A stretch of DNA of 64,000 bases from Rhodobacter sp. (GCA_020250175.1 JADCEN010000033.1:1-64000); one strand, 5' to 3'; shown: positions 11,439 through 21,718, counted from the stretch's first letter. Program-made: numbers and translations. Notes: generated from the sequence alone by a model not told the origin.

Positions 11439-12637
11439 CGCAGGACACTCCATTGCACAACCGGGTAGGACGCTTTCCAGCCGCGCCTGCCGCCCAGCGG
11501 GGCGGCCTCGGCCAGTTCGATGCGCAGCAGGCTGCCGCCATGGGCCGCCTGCGCCTGTGTCAGCAGGGCCTCGGACTCCAGCGTGACGGCATTGGCGACA
11601 AGGCGGCATCCGGGCGGCAAGACCGGCCACAGGGCCGAAAGCAGGGCCGGTGAAAGCCCGCCACCGATAAAGACGGCATCCGGAGCGGGCAACCCTGCCA
11701 AAGCTTCGGGCGCGCGGCCACGCACCAGCCCCAGCCGGTCCATGCCCAGCCGGTCGGCATTGGCGCGCAGCCGGTCGGCCCGGCTTGCGTCCGCCTCGAT
11801 GGCAACGGCCTGACAGGCGGGATGGGCCAGCAGCCATTCGATGGCGATGGAACCGGACCCTGCGCCAATGTCCCACAGCCGATTGCCGGGGCGCGGGGCC
11901 AGGGCTGACAGGGTCAGGGCGCGCAGGGGCCGTTTGGTGATCTGCCCGTCATGGTCGAACAGGCTGTCGGGCTGCCCCGAGGCCCGGTGCGGCCCCGTGA
12001 CATCCCCGACCGGTTCGAGGGCGACCGCCACGGGATGGGCGATGTCCGTCAGGGCAAAGCTGTCTGCCCGCGTCCCCCGGACCCGCTCGCGCGGGCCGCC
12101 CAGTGCCTCCATCACCGTCATCTGCGTGGCCCCGGCACCCTGCGCAACGAGCCAGACGGCAAGATCAGCCACCGCCGCGCCGTCGCGCAGCAGGACGATC
12201 AGGCGCGCGCCGGGGTCAAGATGCGGGCGCAGCCGGGTCAGCAGCGCGGCATGCAGCCCCAGGCAAAGGGTATCCTCCAACGGCCAGCCCAGCCGGGCGG
12301 CGGCGCGCGAAAAGCTCGATGGTGCGGGCAGGGCACGCCATTCGCCGGGCGCAAGGTGCCGCGTCACCGATGTGCCCGCGCCAAACCAGAACGGATCGCC
12401 AGAGGCCAGCATCACCACCCGCCGCCCGCGCAGCGCCAGCAGCCGGGGGATGCCATCGGCAAAGGGTACGGGCCATTCGATGGTCTCTGCGGCAAGGTCA
12501 GGCAGCAGGGCCAGGTGCCGTGCCGCCCCCATCACCACCTCTGCCGCCGCCAGCGCGGCACGGCTTGCGGGCGGCAGGCCTTCCGGTCCATCCTCGCCCA
12601 GCCCGAGGATCGTCAGCCAGGGGGGGCCTTCAGACAT
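11435..12637 (-). CDS. cobL: Precorrin-6Y C5,15-methyltransferase (decarboxylating)
   Basis: [26 protein letters not shown]... plus C-terminal SAM-MTase ([18 protein letters not shown]). Confidence 0.92.
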   Translation of the reverse strand: MSEGPPWLTILGLGEDGPEGLPPASRAALAAAEVVMGAARHLALLPDLAAETIEWPVPFADGIPRLLALRGRRVVMLASGDPFWFGAGTSVTRHLAPGEWRALPAPSSFSRAAARLGWPLEDTLCLGLHAALLTRLRPHLDPGARLIVLLRDGAAVADLAVWLVAQGAGATQMTVMEALGGPRERVRGTRADSFALTDIAHPVAVALEPVGDVTGPHRASGQPDSLFDHDGQITKRPLRALTLSALAPRPGNRLWDIGAGSGSIAIEWLLAHPACQAVAIEADASRADRLRANADRLGMDRLGLVRGRAPEALAGLPAPDAVFIGGGLSPALLSALWPVLPPGCRLVANAVTLESEALLTQAQAAHGGSLLRIELAEAAPLGGRRGWKASYPVVQWSVLR

Positions 12638-13388
12638 GCGCAACATCCTGATCCTGGGCGGCACGACCGAGGCCGGTGCCCTTGCGGCCAGGCTGGCCGA
12701 ACGTGGCGAAACCGCCGTGCTGTCCTATGCCGGACGGGTGGAAGACCCCAAGCCGCAGCCGGTCGCAACCCGCGTCGGCGGCTTTGGCGGCGCGGCAGGG
12801 CTGGTGGACTACATCCGCATGAACAACGTCACGCATCTTGTTGATGCCACACATCCTTTTGCCGCGCAGATAAGCGGGAACGCCGTTCTTGCCGCGCAAG
12901 ATACCGGCACGCCCCTGATCGCACTCAGCCGCGCGCCCTGGCAGGCAATGCCCGGCGACGACTGGCGCTTTGTGCCCGACATTCCAGCGGCGGTCGCTGC
13001 GCTGGCGGGCCCCGCCCGGCGCATCTTTCTGGCCCTTGGCCGGATGCACCTGGCGCAGTTCGCCGCCCGGCCGCAGCATCATTACATCCTGCGCCTTGTC
13101 GATCATCCGGTGACACCGCCGCCCCTGCCGCACCACACGGTCATCCTTGCGCGCGGCCCTTTCGATCCGGCGGGCGACACGGCGCTGCTGACGGCGCATC
13201 ACGCCGATCTGGTGGTCGCCAAGAATGCGGGCGGCACCGGCGCATCGGCCAAGCTGGCTGCCGCCCGCAGTCTTGGCCTGCCGGTCCTGATGATCGACCG
13301 GCCCCGGCTTCCGCCCCGGCCCGAGGTGCAGACGGTGGCCCAAGTGATCGACTGGCTGGTTCATGGCGGCACCGACCGGGGGGTGTAG
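12636..13388 (+). CDS. cobK: Precorrin-6A reductase
   Basis: [25 protein letters not shown]...VDATHPFAAQIS, CobK motifs. Its ATG overlaps the cobL ATG on the opposite strand. Confidence 0.92.
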   Translation: MRNILILGGTTEAGALAARLAERGETAVLSYAGRVEDPKPQPVATRVGGFGGAAGLVDYIRMNNVTHLVDATHPFAAQISGNAVLAAQDTGTPLIALSRAPWQAMPGDDWRFVPDIPAAVAALAGPARRIFLALGRMHLAQFAARPQHHYILRLVDHPVTPPPLPHHTVILARGPFDPAGDTALLTAHHADLVVAKNAGGTGASAKLAAARSLGLPVLMIDRPRLPPRPEVQTVAQVIDWLVHGGTDRGV

Positions 13389-14119
13389 ACCAAGGGGGTG
13401 CCATCGCGGGCGATGACGCGGGTCTGGCTGGACCCCACGATGACCACCGTGCGCATGTCGGCCATCTCTGGCAGGGTATCGGTCAGCGGCACGACGCGGA
13501 TCGTCTCGTCGGGCAGGGACACATTGCGCGCAAAGATCACCGGCCGGGCGTCGCCGCAGGCGTCCTTCAGCACTGCCAGTGTGCGGGCAAAGCCGTCGGG
13601 CCGCGAGGCCGAGCGCGGGTTGTAGAACGCCATGGCGAAATCGGCCTGCACCGCCAGCCGCAGGCGGCGTTCGATCAGACCCCAGGGTTTCAGGTTGTCG
13701 CTGAGGTTGATGGCGCAGAAGTCGTGGCCCAGGGGTGCCCCGGCCCGCGCGGCGGCGGCCAGCATGGCGGTGATGCCGGGCAGCACCCGGATCTCCGGGC
13801 CGCGCCGGTCTGCGGGTTCGGCCTCCAACACCTCGAACAGGGCAGAGGCCATGGCGAAGACACCGGGATCGCCGGATGACACCACAACCACGCGGCCCCC
13901 GGCGCGGGCCAGGTCAAGCGCCTGACGGGCGCGGTCCAGTTCGGCCCGGTTGTCGCTGGGATGCAGCGTCAGCCCGGCGCGCGGGGCAACGCGGGCGACG
14001 TAAGGGACGTAGCCGACAACATCGGTTGCCCCCGCCAGGGCCGCCGTCACTTCCGGGGTGATCAGCGCCGCAGACCCCGGCCCAAGCCCGGCCACCGCCA
14101 CCCAGCCGCCCTGGCTCAT
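13361..14119 (-). CDS. cobJ: Precorrin-3B C17-methyltransferase
   Basis: VAGLGPGSAALITPEVTAALAGATDVVGYVPYV...VVSSGDPGVFAMA. Confidence 0.92.
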   Translation of the reverse strand: MSQGGWVAVAGLGPGSAALITPEVTAALAGATDVVGYVPYVARVAPRAGLTLHPSDNRAELDRARQALDLARAGGRVVVVSSGDPGVFAMASALFEVLEAEPADRRGPEIRVLPGITAMLAAAARAGAPLGHDFCAINLSDNLKPWGLIERRLRLAVQADFAMAFYNPRSASRPDGFARTLAVLKDACGDARPVIFARNVSLPDETIRVVPLTDTLPEMADMRTVVIVGSSQTRVIARDGTPLVYTPRSVPP

Positions 14120-14844
14120 GGCCGCCGTCCCTGGCCATGCACCAGCACGATCGAGAAATAGGGCGTCACCCGCCCCTCCACCTCGGCCAGGCGCATCACC
14201 TTCTGGCTGGGCATGGTCGCATATTCCACCAGCCAGGCCCGGTCCATCCGCCCTGCGGTTTCCAGCGCGCGGCGGACCTTGTCGATGTTGCGGCCGATCT
14301 TCATCACCACAAGTGCGTCGGAGCCTGCCATGTGACGGGCCAGGTCCGCCTCGGGCAGGGTGCCGGTCAGCACGGTCAGCACATCATCGCCCCAGGTGAT
14401 CGGCAGGCCCGTGGCTGTCCAGGCCCCCGACATGCCGGTGATCGCGGGGACAACCTGCACCGGGTGGGTATCGCGCAGGCGCGCATAAAGATGCATGAAC
14501 GAGCCGTAGAAGAACGGATCCCCCTCGCACAGCACGACCACGTCGCGGCCCTGGTCCGACAGGTCGCGCAGGTGGCGGGCGCAGTCGGCATAGAACGGGC
14601 CAAGCGCGCGGTTATAGGCGGGGTCATCCAGCGGAATTTCGGTGGTGACCGGGTATTCCATGGCAAATTCGACAACACCCTCGGCCAGCATCCCCGCCAC
14701 GATCTGCCGCGCCTGTCCCGGTTTGCCCGCCTTGCGGAAATAGGCGATGTGCCGGGCGCGCCGCAGCAGGCGGTCGGCGCGCACGCTCATCAGGTCCGGC
14801 TCGCCCGGGCCAAGGCCAAGGCCGATGATCGTGCCCTTGGTCAT
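14116..14844 (-). CDS. cobI: Precorrin-2 C20-methyltransferase
   Basis: MTKGTIIGLGLGPGEPDLMSVRADRLLRRARHIAYFRKAGKPG...LCEGDPFFYGSFMHLYARL. Confidence 0.92.
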   Translation of the reverse strand: MTKGTIIGLGLGPGEPDLMSVRADRLLRRARHIAYFRKAGKPGQARQIVAGMLAEGVVEFAMEYPVTTEIPLDDPAYNRALGPFYADCARHLRDLSDQGRDVVVLCEGDPFFYGSFMHLYARLRDTHPVQVVPAITGMSGAWTATGLPITWGDDVLTVLTGTLPEADLARHMAGSDALVVMKIGRNIDKVRRALETAGRMDRAWLVEYATMPSQKVMRLAEVEGRVTPYFSIVLVHGQGRRP

Positions 14845-15467
14845 TCCATCCGGCTCGCGACCGCGTTGACGGCGGCGACCGTGATGGCACTGCCGCCCAG
14901 CCGCCCGGCCACGATGCAGGCGGGCACGGGCCGGTCTGCCCACAGCGCCTCTTTGGATTCGGCCGCCCCGACGAAGCCCACCGGGCAGCCGATGATCGCG
15001 GCGGGGCGCGGGCAGGCCGGGTCTTGCAGCATGTTCAGCAGGTGGAACAGCGCGGTCGGCGCATTGCCGATGGCCACCACCGCACCGGCCAGATGCGGCC
15101 GCCACAGCTCCAGCGCCGCCGCTGATCGGGTGTTGCCCATGGCGCGGGCAAGCTCGGGCACCGCCGGGTCGTGCAGCGTGCACAGCACGGCATTGCCCGC
15201 AGGCAGGCGGTGCCGGGTGATGCCTTCGCTGACCATGCGCGCATCGCACAGGATCGGCGCGCCCGCCTCCAGCGCCCGGCGGGCGGCAGTGACAAAGCCC
15301 GGAGAAAACCGCACATGCGCTTCCAGCCCGACCATGCCGGCGGCATGGATCATGCGCACGGCCACCTGTTCCTCATCCGCGTCAAAGCCGGACAGGTCGG
15401 CCTCGGCGCGGATCATGGCGAAGGACTGGCGATAGATCGCGGCACCGTCGGTTTCATACTGATGCAT
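14841..15467 (-). CDS. cobH: Precorrin-8X methylmutase
   Basis: MHQYETDGAAIYRQSFAMIRAEADL...IHAAGMVGLEAHVRFSPG...IIGCPVGFVGAAESKEAL. Confidence 0.92.
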   Translation of the reverse strand: MHQYETDGAAIYRQSFAMIRAEADLSGFDADEEQVAVRMIHAAGMVGLEAHVRFSPGFVTAARRALEAGAPILCDARMVSEGITRHRLPAGNAVLCTLHDPAVPELARAMGNTRSAAALELWRPHLAGAVVAIGNAPTALFHLLNMLQDPACPRPAAIIGCPVGFVGAAESKEALWADRPVPACIVAGRLGGSAITVAAVNAVASRME

Positions 15468-16606
15468 CACGGGGCTCCCAGAACGGCGGGCAGATTGGCG
15501 GGCGCAATGCCGGGGATGGTCGCGGCATCCCATGCACCACCGCCGCGTACAAGATCGAATGCGCCATCGCGCCCGGTCAGGGTGATGTCGGCAGCCTGTG
15601 CACGGGCGCAGCCTTTGGCACAGCCCGAGACATGAAGGCTGCCCCGGACCAGCGCCGCAAGCCGCCGGGCCAGGGCGCGGGTTTCGACCGTGGCCGAGGG
15701 GCAGAACGGCGCACCCGGGCAGGCATCGACGCGCAGCAGCGGGTCATCGGGCTGCGCGATGAAGCCGTGGCCGGAAACGGCCGTGCCCCCTTCCAGCACA
15801 AAGCTGCGCGCCGGGGTCACACGCAGCGCCTTCGCGCCGCTGTCGCAGATCAGCCGCGCCAGCGCACCTGCGTCGATCCGCCCGAAGGCCGCGCCAAAGA
15901 CCGGGCCGGGCCGCGTCTCTCCGGGACGGGGCAGCGCGCCTGGTGCGGCGGGGGCTTCGGCGGGGCGAAAGGCATCCGGCAGGGGGTGGGCGGCCAGATG
16001 CCGCGCCATGCGGCCCGATACGGACCCGCCGGTTTCGGCAAACCACCGCGCCAACGTCAGAATTGCCCCGGCGGCGTCCTTTGCCGTCGTGGCGCAGCCC
16101 AGCGCCGATCCATCCGCCCGCAGGATCAGGCCGCCCGATACCCCGCGTTCCACCCGGATATCGGCAGGGGCGCGGCCAAGCACCGGTGCCGGTCCGGCAT
16201 CGATGGCGAAACCAAACTTGGCGGGCAGGGGCGGCAGCCCGGCCAGCCGGGCGACAAGGGCGGTTGCCATGCGCTGCGTCTCGTCGCCGTCCTGCCACAG
16301 CGGGGCCACCAGAATACTGCGGCGGCTTTCCAGGGCCGGGTCGGCATCCAGCAGCCCAAGCGCCCAAAGATCATCGATCAGCGCCGGATGCCTGTCCGCC
16401 GTCACCCCGCGCAGTTGCAGGTTCGCCCGGCTGGTCAGATCGATCAGGCCCGAGCCATGGGCAAGCGCCGCCGCGCACAGCCCCAGCGCCTGGTCTGCCG
16501 TCAGCCGGGCCAGCAGCGGGCGCACCCGCACGATCAGCCCGTCGCCCGATGCCATCGGGCGATAGGCGCCGGGGCACCAGCCCTTGGTGGCGGGGCGCGG
16601 CGTCAT
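15467..16606 (-). CDS. cobG: Precorrin-3B synthase
   Basis: Sulfite/nitrite-reductase-like fold; MTPRPATKGWCPGAYRPMASGDGLIVRVRP; Cys cluster CPGAPFCPSATVETR..SGCAKGCA. Confidence 0.88.
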   Translation of the reverse strand: MTPRPATKGWCPGAYRPMASGDGLIVRVRPLLARLTADQALGLCAAALAHGSGLIDLTSRANLQLRGVTADRHPALIDDLWALGLLDADPALESRRSILVAPLWQDGDETQRMATALVARLAGLPPLPAKFGFAIDAGPAPVLGRAPADIRVERGVSGGLILRADGSALGCATTAKDAAGAILTLARWFAETGGSVSGRMARHLAAHPLPDAFRPAEAPAAPGALPRPGETRPGPVFGAAFGRIDAGALARLICDSGAKALRVTPARSFVLEGGTAVSGHGFIAQPDDPLLRVDACPGAPFCPSATVETRALARRLAALVRGSLHVSGCAKGCARAQAADITLTGRDGAFDLVRGGGAWDAATIPGIAPANLPAVLGAP

Positions 16607-19600
16607 GCCCGCCGCCCCAGCGTGGCAAGGATGGAATTGCGCCGCGTCCGCCACAGGCCCGCCGCGTTCAGGGCGGCAAAGCGCGCCTCCATCGCCGCCA
16701 GTGCGCCCGGATTCTCGCGCGCCAGAAAGGCGCGCACGCTGTCGTCGCCCAAAGTCGCGTCATGATAGAGGTCGAACAAATGCGGCTCCACCACACCGGC
16801 CAGATGGGCAAAGGCCGCAAGATGATCCAGCGTCGCTGCCATTTCCGCCCCGCCCCGGAAGCCGTGGCGCATCATACCTGCCAGCCAGCCGGGATTGGCG
16901 GCGCGCCCGCGCACCACGCGGGCGACCTCTTCCCGCAAGGCGCGGGCGCGGGGGCGGGCGGGGTCGGTAATGTCAAGGTGATAAAGCGCGGCCTGCCCGC
17001 CGGTCATTGCCCGGGCGGCCGCAAATCCCGCCTCATGTGCGGCATAGTCGGCGGCCAGAAGCAGGTCGGTTTCCGGCAGGTCCTGCAGATGCACAAAGCT
17101 GTCGGCGGCGACGACGCGGGCCGCGATCCCGGCGCGGTCCTGCACTGGTTCCTGCCCGTCCAGCGCCCAGGCGCTGGCGCTGAGCCAGGCCTCGCCCGCC
17201 TTGGCGCGGCCCTCGTCGCTGTAATCTTCCGCCGCAGACGCCATGCCCAGGCCATAGGTGCCCGGTTCCGGGCCATAGACGCGCGCCGCCGCCGCCCGCC
17301 CGGCATAGGGGTTCCAGTCGGCGGCCTCATCCCGCGCGGCCAGCGCGCGCACCGCCTGCCCGAACAGGGCGCTGAGGCCGGGGAAGACATCGCGGAACAG
17401 GCCCGAGACGCGCAGCGTCACGTCGATGCGCGGGCGCTCAAGCAGGGCCACGGGCAGGATTTCCACGCCCGACACCCGGTCAGACCCCTCATCCCAGACC
17501 GGCTTTGCGCCCAGAAGATGCAGGGCCATGGCAAATTCCTCGCCCGCCGTGCGCATCGTGGCCGACCCCCAGAGGTCAACCACCAGCCCGCGCGGCCAGT
17601 CGCCCTGATCCTGCAGATGGCGGCGCACCAGCTCTTCGGCCAGCTTCACGCCCTGGGCATGGGCGGCGCGCGACGGCACCGCGCGCGGATCGGTGGAAAA
17701 AAGGTTGCGCCCTGTCGGCAGCACATCCGCCCGTCCGCGATAGGGCGACCCCGACGGGCCGGGGGCAATCCGCCGCCCGGCCAGCGCCTCCAGCAAGCTT
17801 GCGCGTTCGGCATGGGCGCTGGCCTCGGCCTCGGGCGTGGCGTGAGGTGGCACCCGCCCGAAGATGTGCAGCCCGTCGCCGAACTGGCTTTCCTTCACAT
17901 CGCAGACAAAGCGGTCGATCCGGGTGATCGCCTCGGCCAGCGACGCGGCCCTGTCCAGCCCCAGATCGGCCTCTACACCCGCCGCCGCCGCCTCGGCGCG
18001 GATATCGGCCTGCAGGCGGTCGCGGCGGCGCGGATCAAGGCCGTCGGCGTTGGAAAACTCGTCCAGCAATCCTTCCAGCCGTGCCAGCCGTTCGGGTGTG
18101 CCGCCGGGGCGCAAAGCGGGCGGAATATGGCCCAGCGTCAGCGCCCCGATCCGGCGCTTGGCCTGCGCGGCTTCGCCGGGATCGTTGACGATGAAGGGGT
18201 AGATCACCGGCAGATCGCCGGTCAGCGCCTCGGGCCAGCAGGCATCCGACAGGGCCACAGCCTTGCCGGGCAGCCATTCCAGCGTGCCATGCGCGCCGAT
18301 ATGCACCAGCGCCTGCGCGCCGAAGGCCTGCCGCAGCCACAGGTAAAAGGCGACATAGCCATGGCGCGGGGTGCGCGACAGGTCGTGATACTCGCCGTCG
18401 CGCTCCGCCACCTGCCCGCGTTCCGGTTGCAGCGCCACCAGCACATTGCCGCGCCGCAGGGCGGCAAAGCGGAACCTGCCCCCTGCAACGGCAGGGTCGT
18501 CTTCCGGTGCCCCCCAGGCGGACTGCAACGCCTGGCGCAGCGATGCCGGAAGCGTCTGCACTGCGAGGCGGTAATCGCCCAGCGACCAGTCCAGCGTCTC
18601 TTGCATCAGCGCCCCGGCCAGCGGCCCGCCCGGCGGGGCGCGATACCCGGCATCCGCCAGATCGGCCAGCATCGCTTCGGCAGAGGCCAGCGCATCCAGC
18701 CCAACGGCATGGGCCATCTGATGCGCCTTGCCGGGATAGGTGGACAGCACCAGCGCCACCCGCTTGTCCGCCACCGCCGTTGCCCCCAGCCGGACCCAGC
18801 CCGCAACCCGGTCTGCTATGGCACAGACGCGGGCCGCATCGGCCCGGTGGGCGAAGCGCGCGAATTGCAGCGCCGCGTCGGCAGTGCCGGGTTCCTTGAA
18901 CGAGGCGACACCGGCAAACAGCCGCCCGTCCACCTCGGGCAGGACAACATGCATGGCCAGGTCCGACGGCGACAGGCCGCGCGCCGCCCCGTCCCAGGCC
19001 TGCCGCGTGGCGGTGGAGAGCGCCACCTGAAACACCGGAACCCCGGCCCCGTCCAGCGGCGTCTGCCCGTCGTCCCCCCGCGCCGAGAAGGCGGTGGCGT
19101 TCACAATGGCCGCCGGGCGCAGCGCCTTGACCCAGCGCGCCATCCAGCGCGCCGCCCCCGGTGCCTTCAGCGACGGCGCGAACAGCCCCAGCACGTCAAA
19201 TCCCCGGTCCCGCAGCGCCGCGATCAGCGCCTGAACCGGGTCCAGATCATGCGCCGTCAGCCAGGCGCGGTAAAAGACAACCAGCACACGCGGGCGCGTC
19301 GCGGTTGCGCCAAAGGCGGCGGGGCAGGTCAGCCCGTCTTGCGGCGTCCAGCCGCCGACCTCGGGCAGGGTCTTGGCACCCGGAACCGGCCCGGCATAAA
19401 GCCCCGCCGCCAGCGCCATCTGCGCCAGCGCCGCCTGTGCTGCCACCGCGCCGCCGGTATCGCACAGCTGCGCCAGCCGCTTCAGCGTCGAGGCGGGCAG
19501 GGTCGAGACGGCCTCGAGCCGCGCATCCGCCCGCCCGTCTGCCGGCAGGACCGCCAGGGCAATGCCCTTGGCCCGCGCCAGCGCCTCGACCTGCGCCAGA

Positions 19601-19887
19601 CCGTAAGACCAATAGGGCACCCCGCCGATCAGCCGGATCAGGATGCCCTTCGCCCCCGACAGGGTGCGCTCCAGATAGGTATCGACCGAAAGCGGATGCC
19701 TCAGCGCCGCAAGATTGGCCAGCCGCAGGCCGGGCAGGCGGCCCTCCGCCCGGTGCCACCCCGCCGCGAAGGCGCCAAGGTCACTGTCCGAAAACGACAG
19801 CACCACCAGATCGGCCGGGCTTTGGCCCAGGTCGGTCGGGGTGGCCGTCTCGTCCAGCCCATGGCTTTCGCGGAAGATGACATGCAT
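16603..19887 (-). CDS. cobN: Cobaltochelatase subunit CobN
   Basis: 1094 aa; HVIFRESHGLDE...HIGAHGTLEWLPGKAVALSDACWPEALTGDLPVIYPFIVNDPGEAAQAKRR. Confidence 0.93.
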   Translation of the reverse strand: MHVIFRESHGLDETATPTDLGQSPADLVVLSFSDSDLGAFAAGWHRAEGRLPGLRLANLAALRHPLSVDTYLERTLSGAKGILIRLIGGVPYWSYGLAQVEALARAKGIALAVLPADGRADARLEAVSTLPASTLKRLAQLCDTGGAVAAQAALAQMALAAGLYAGPVPGAKTLPEVGGWTPQDGLTCPAAFGATATRPRVLVVFYRAWLTAHDLDPVQALIAALRDRGFDVLGLFAPSLKAPGAARWMARWVKALRPAAIVNATAFSARGDDGQTPLDGAGVPVFQVALSTATRQAWDGAARGLSPSDLAMHVVLPEVDGRLFAGVASFKEPGTADAALQFARFAHRADAARVCAIADRVAGWVRLGATAVADKRVALVLSTYPGKAHQMAHAVGLDALASAEAMLADLADAGYRAPPGGPLAGALMQETLDWSLGDYRLAVQTLPASLRQALQSAWGAPEDDPAVAGGRFRFAALRRGNVLVALQPERGQVAERDGEYHDLSRTPRHGYVAFYLWLRQAFGAQALVHIGAHGTLEWLPGKAVALSDACWPEALTGDLPVIYPFIVNDPGEAAQAKRRIGALTLGHIPPALRPGGTPERLARLEGLLDEFSNADGLDPRRRDRLQADIRAEAAAAGVEADLGLDRAASLAEAITRIDRFVCDVKESQFGDGLHIFGRVPPHATPEAEASAHAERASLLEALAGRRIAPGPSGSPYRGRADVLPTGRNLFSTDPRAVPSRAAHAQGVKLAEELVRRHLQDQGDWPRGLVVDLWGSATMRTAGEEFAMALHLLGAKPVWDEGSDRVSGVEILPVALLERPRIDVTLRVSGLFRDVFPGLSALFGQAVRALAARDEAADWNPYAGRAAAARVYGPEPGTYGLGMASAAEDYSDEGRAKAGEAWLSASAWALDGQEPVQDRAGIAARVVAADSFVHLQDLPETDLLLAADYAAHEAGFAAARAMTGGQAALYHLDITDPARPRARALREEVARVVRGRAANPGWLAGMMRHGFRGGAEMAATLDHLAAFAHLAGVVEPHLFDLYHDATLGDDSVRAFLARENPGALAAMEARFAALNAAGLWRTRRNSILATLGRRA

Positions 19888-19893
19888 CCGGGA

Positions 19894-20931
19894 TTATCCG
19901 GCAAGCGCCATGCGGATGTGGTCAAGGTCGATGTCGTCATGTTCCGCGATGACAACAAGGCGGCCCTGGCGCGCCTCATCTGCGCGCCAGGGCCGATCGT
20001 ACTGCACCCGCACCCGTGCGCCCACAGCCTGGACCAGCAGGCGCATCGGCTTTCCGGCTACGGCGGCATAGCCCTTGACGCGCAGAATCTGCCGGTCATG
20101 GGCCAGCGCCTCGATCCGGGCGGCCAGCGCCTGCGGGTCGGTCTGTTCGGCAATGTCGATGACGACCGAGCCGAAATCCTCGTGGTCGTGGTCTTCCTCG
20201 GCGTCGTGATGCGATGGGCGGGCGGCGATATCGTCTTCCGCCGCCGCCCCGAGGCCCAGGATGACGCGCGGATCAATGACGCCTTCCAGCACCTCGATCA
20301 CCGGCAGCGGGCGCGGGGATTCTGCCGCAATCACCGCACGGGCTGCCGCGACGCCGTCCGCGCCCGCCAGATCGGATTTGGTCAGCAGCACCAGGTCGGC
20401 ACAGGCGATCTGATCCTCGAACACCTCGGACAAGGGTGTTTCGTGGTCGATGCTGTCATCGGCCTGTCGCTGGGCCTCCAGCCGTACCGGGTCCGGTGCA
20501 AACCGCCCGGCCGCCACCGCTTCGGCATCGGCCACGGCAATGACGCCATCGACAGTGATGCGCGAGCGGACATCGGGCCAGTCGAACGCCTTCAGCAGCG
20601 GTTTCGGCAGGGCAAGGCCCGAGGTTTCGATCAGGATATGGTCAGGGCGCGGCACCAGCGCCATCAGCGCCGCGATCGTGGGAATGAAATCATCGGCAAC
20701 CGTGCAGCAGATGCAGCCATTGGCCAGTTCGATGATGTTTTCCTCGGGGCAGTCGGGCAGGGCGCAGGACCGCAGAATCTCGCCATCCACCCCGACATCG
20801 CCGAATTCATTCACGATTACGGCCAGCCGCCTGCCTTGCGGGTTCTGCAACAGGTGGCGCACCAGCGTGGTCTTGCCCGCGCCCAGAAAGCCGGTGATGA
20901 CGGTGACGGGGACCTTGACAAGTTCAGACAT
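19894..20931 (-). CDS. cobW: CobW-family GTPase (cobalamin biosynthesis)
   Basis: VPVTVITGFLGAGKTTLVRHLLQN..NEFGDVGVDGE...GCICCTVADDF, Walker A and the CxCC motif. Confidence 0.92.
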   Translation of the reverse strand: MSELVKVPVTVITGFLGAGKTTLVRHLLQNPQGRRLAVIVNEFGDVGVDGEILRSCALPDCPEENIIELANGCICCTVADDFIPTIAALMALVPRPDHILIETSGLALPKPLLKAFDWPDVRSRITVDGVIAVADAEAVAAGRFAPDPVRLEAQRQADDSIDHETPLSEVFEDQIACADLVLLTKSDLAGADGVAAARAVIAAESPRPLPVIEVLEGVIDPRVILGLGAAAEDDIAARPSHHDAEEDHDHEDFGSVVIDIAEQTDPQALAARIEALAHDRQILRVKGYAAVAGKPMRLLVQAVGARVRVQYDRPWRADEARQGRLVVIAEHDDIDLDHIRMALAG

Positions 20932-21337
20932 GAGAAGCCTCCAGCGGCGGAATGCGGGCGATGCAGTTCTTGCGGAAATGGTCGGGCCGCTCGCGCCAGG
21001 GCACAAGGCCATCGGGCGCGGCGGCAAAGCGGGTGGTTCCGTCGATCAGCGTATCCATGTGCAGGGCGGGGTCCAGATTGCCGTAGACATAGGTCCAGCG
21101 GCCGGGGCCGCGCAGGGCAACCGTACAGCCCCGCGTGCAGTTCGACAGACATTCCACCGGCACAAGGCGCACGGTTTGCGGCAGACCGGCCCGACGCAGC
21201 AGGTCCAGAAGCCGCGCCCCGGCCCGCGCCGTGTCGTCCGGGGCTGCGGGCTGCGGCAGGGGCGGGGCGCTGCGGCAGGTCGTGCAGACCAAAAGCTCGA
21301 CCGGGCCGGGGCAGGGGCCGAAACCGTCCATCACCAC
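20924..21337 (-). CDS. DUF1636 family (2Fe-2S ferredoxin-like) protein
   Basis: VELLVCTTCRSAP...VPVECLSNCTRGCTVALRGPGRWTYVYGNLD. Overlaps the cobW start by 8 nt. Confidence 0.8.
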   Translation of the reverse strand: MVMDGFGPCPGPVELLVCTTCRSAPPLPQPAAPDDTARAGARLLDLLRRAGLPQTVRLVPVECLSNCTRGCTVALRGPGRWTYVYGNLDPALHMDTLIDGTTRFAAAPDGLVPWRERPDHFRKNCIARIPPLEASHV

Positions 21338-21454
21338 AGTCTCCGAAAACCGTCACGCTCCACGCGGTGCAGTCCTTTCTCAGGTCAACGGGGATCAGGC
21401 GAAGGGGCAATTCTGCCCATCCGTCGCCGGAACACCCCGTCCGGTTCAGTCGTC

Positions 21455-21627
21455 GTCCTGCTGGCAGGTCTCCCGGCTTGCGGATTTCAGGGCAAGGCCC
21501 TGCCGGTTGCCCGCCTTCCCGTGCCCCAGGGGGGCCAGTGGCATCAGGCAACCTTTCCGGTCACGGTCGCGGGGGCGGCTGCGCTTCGGACCCTTGCCCT
21601 AGCGCATTCCCTTTTCACCTGTCATAG
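21455..21627 (-). promoter_or_regulatory. Cobalamin riboswitch upstream of DUF1636-cobW-cobN...
   Basis: Reverse strand: GGTGAAAAGGGAATGCGCT..GCCGCCCCCGCGACCGTGACC..TGATGCCACTGG (B12 box)..AAGCCGGGAGACCTGCC. Confidence 0.88.
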
Positions 21628-21718
21628 ACAGGAACCAGCCCCGAACCCGTGCGCGAACGCAGGCCCCGAGTCAAGCGGCGCGCAAAGATCACCCGCCCTT
21701 CGGGCAAAAGGACCGGCC

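Noticed and set aside
15943-21627. 1894-aa open frame on the + strand
   Set aside because: Antisense to cobG/cobN/cobW; composition dominated by R, G, P, Q, A, H with no domain signal. Typical spurious antisense frame in high-GC DNA.
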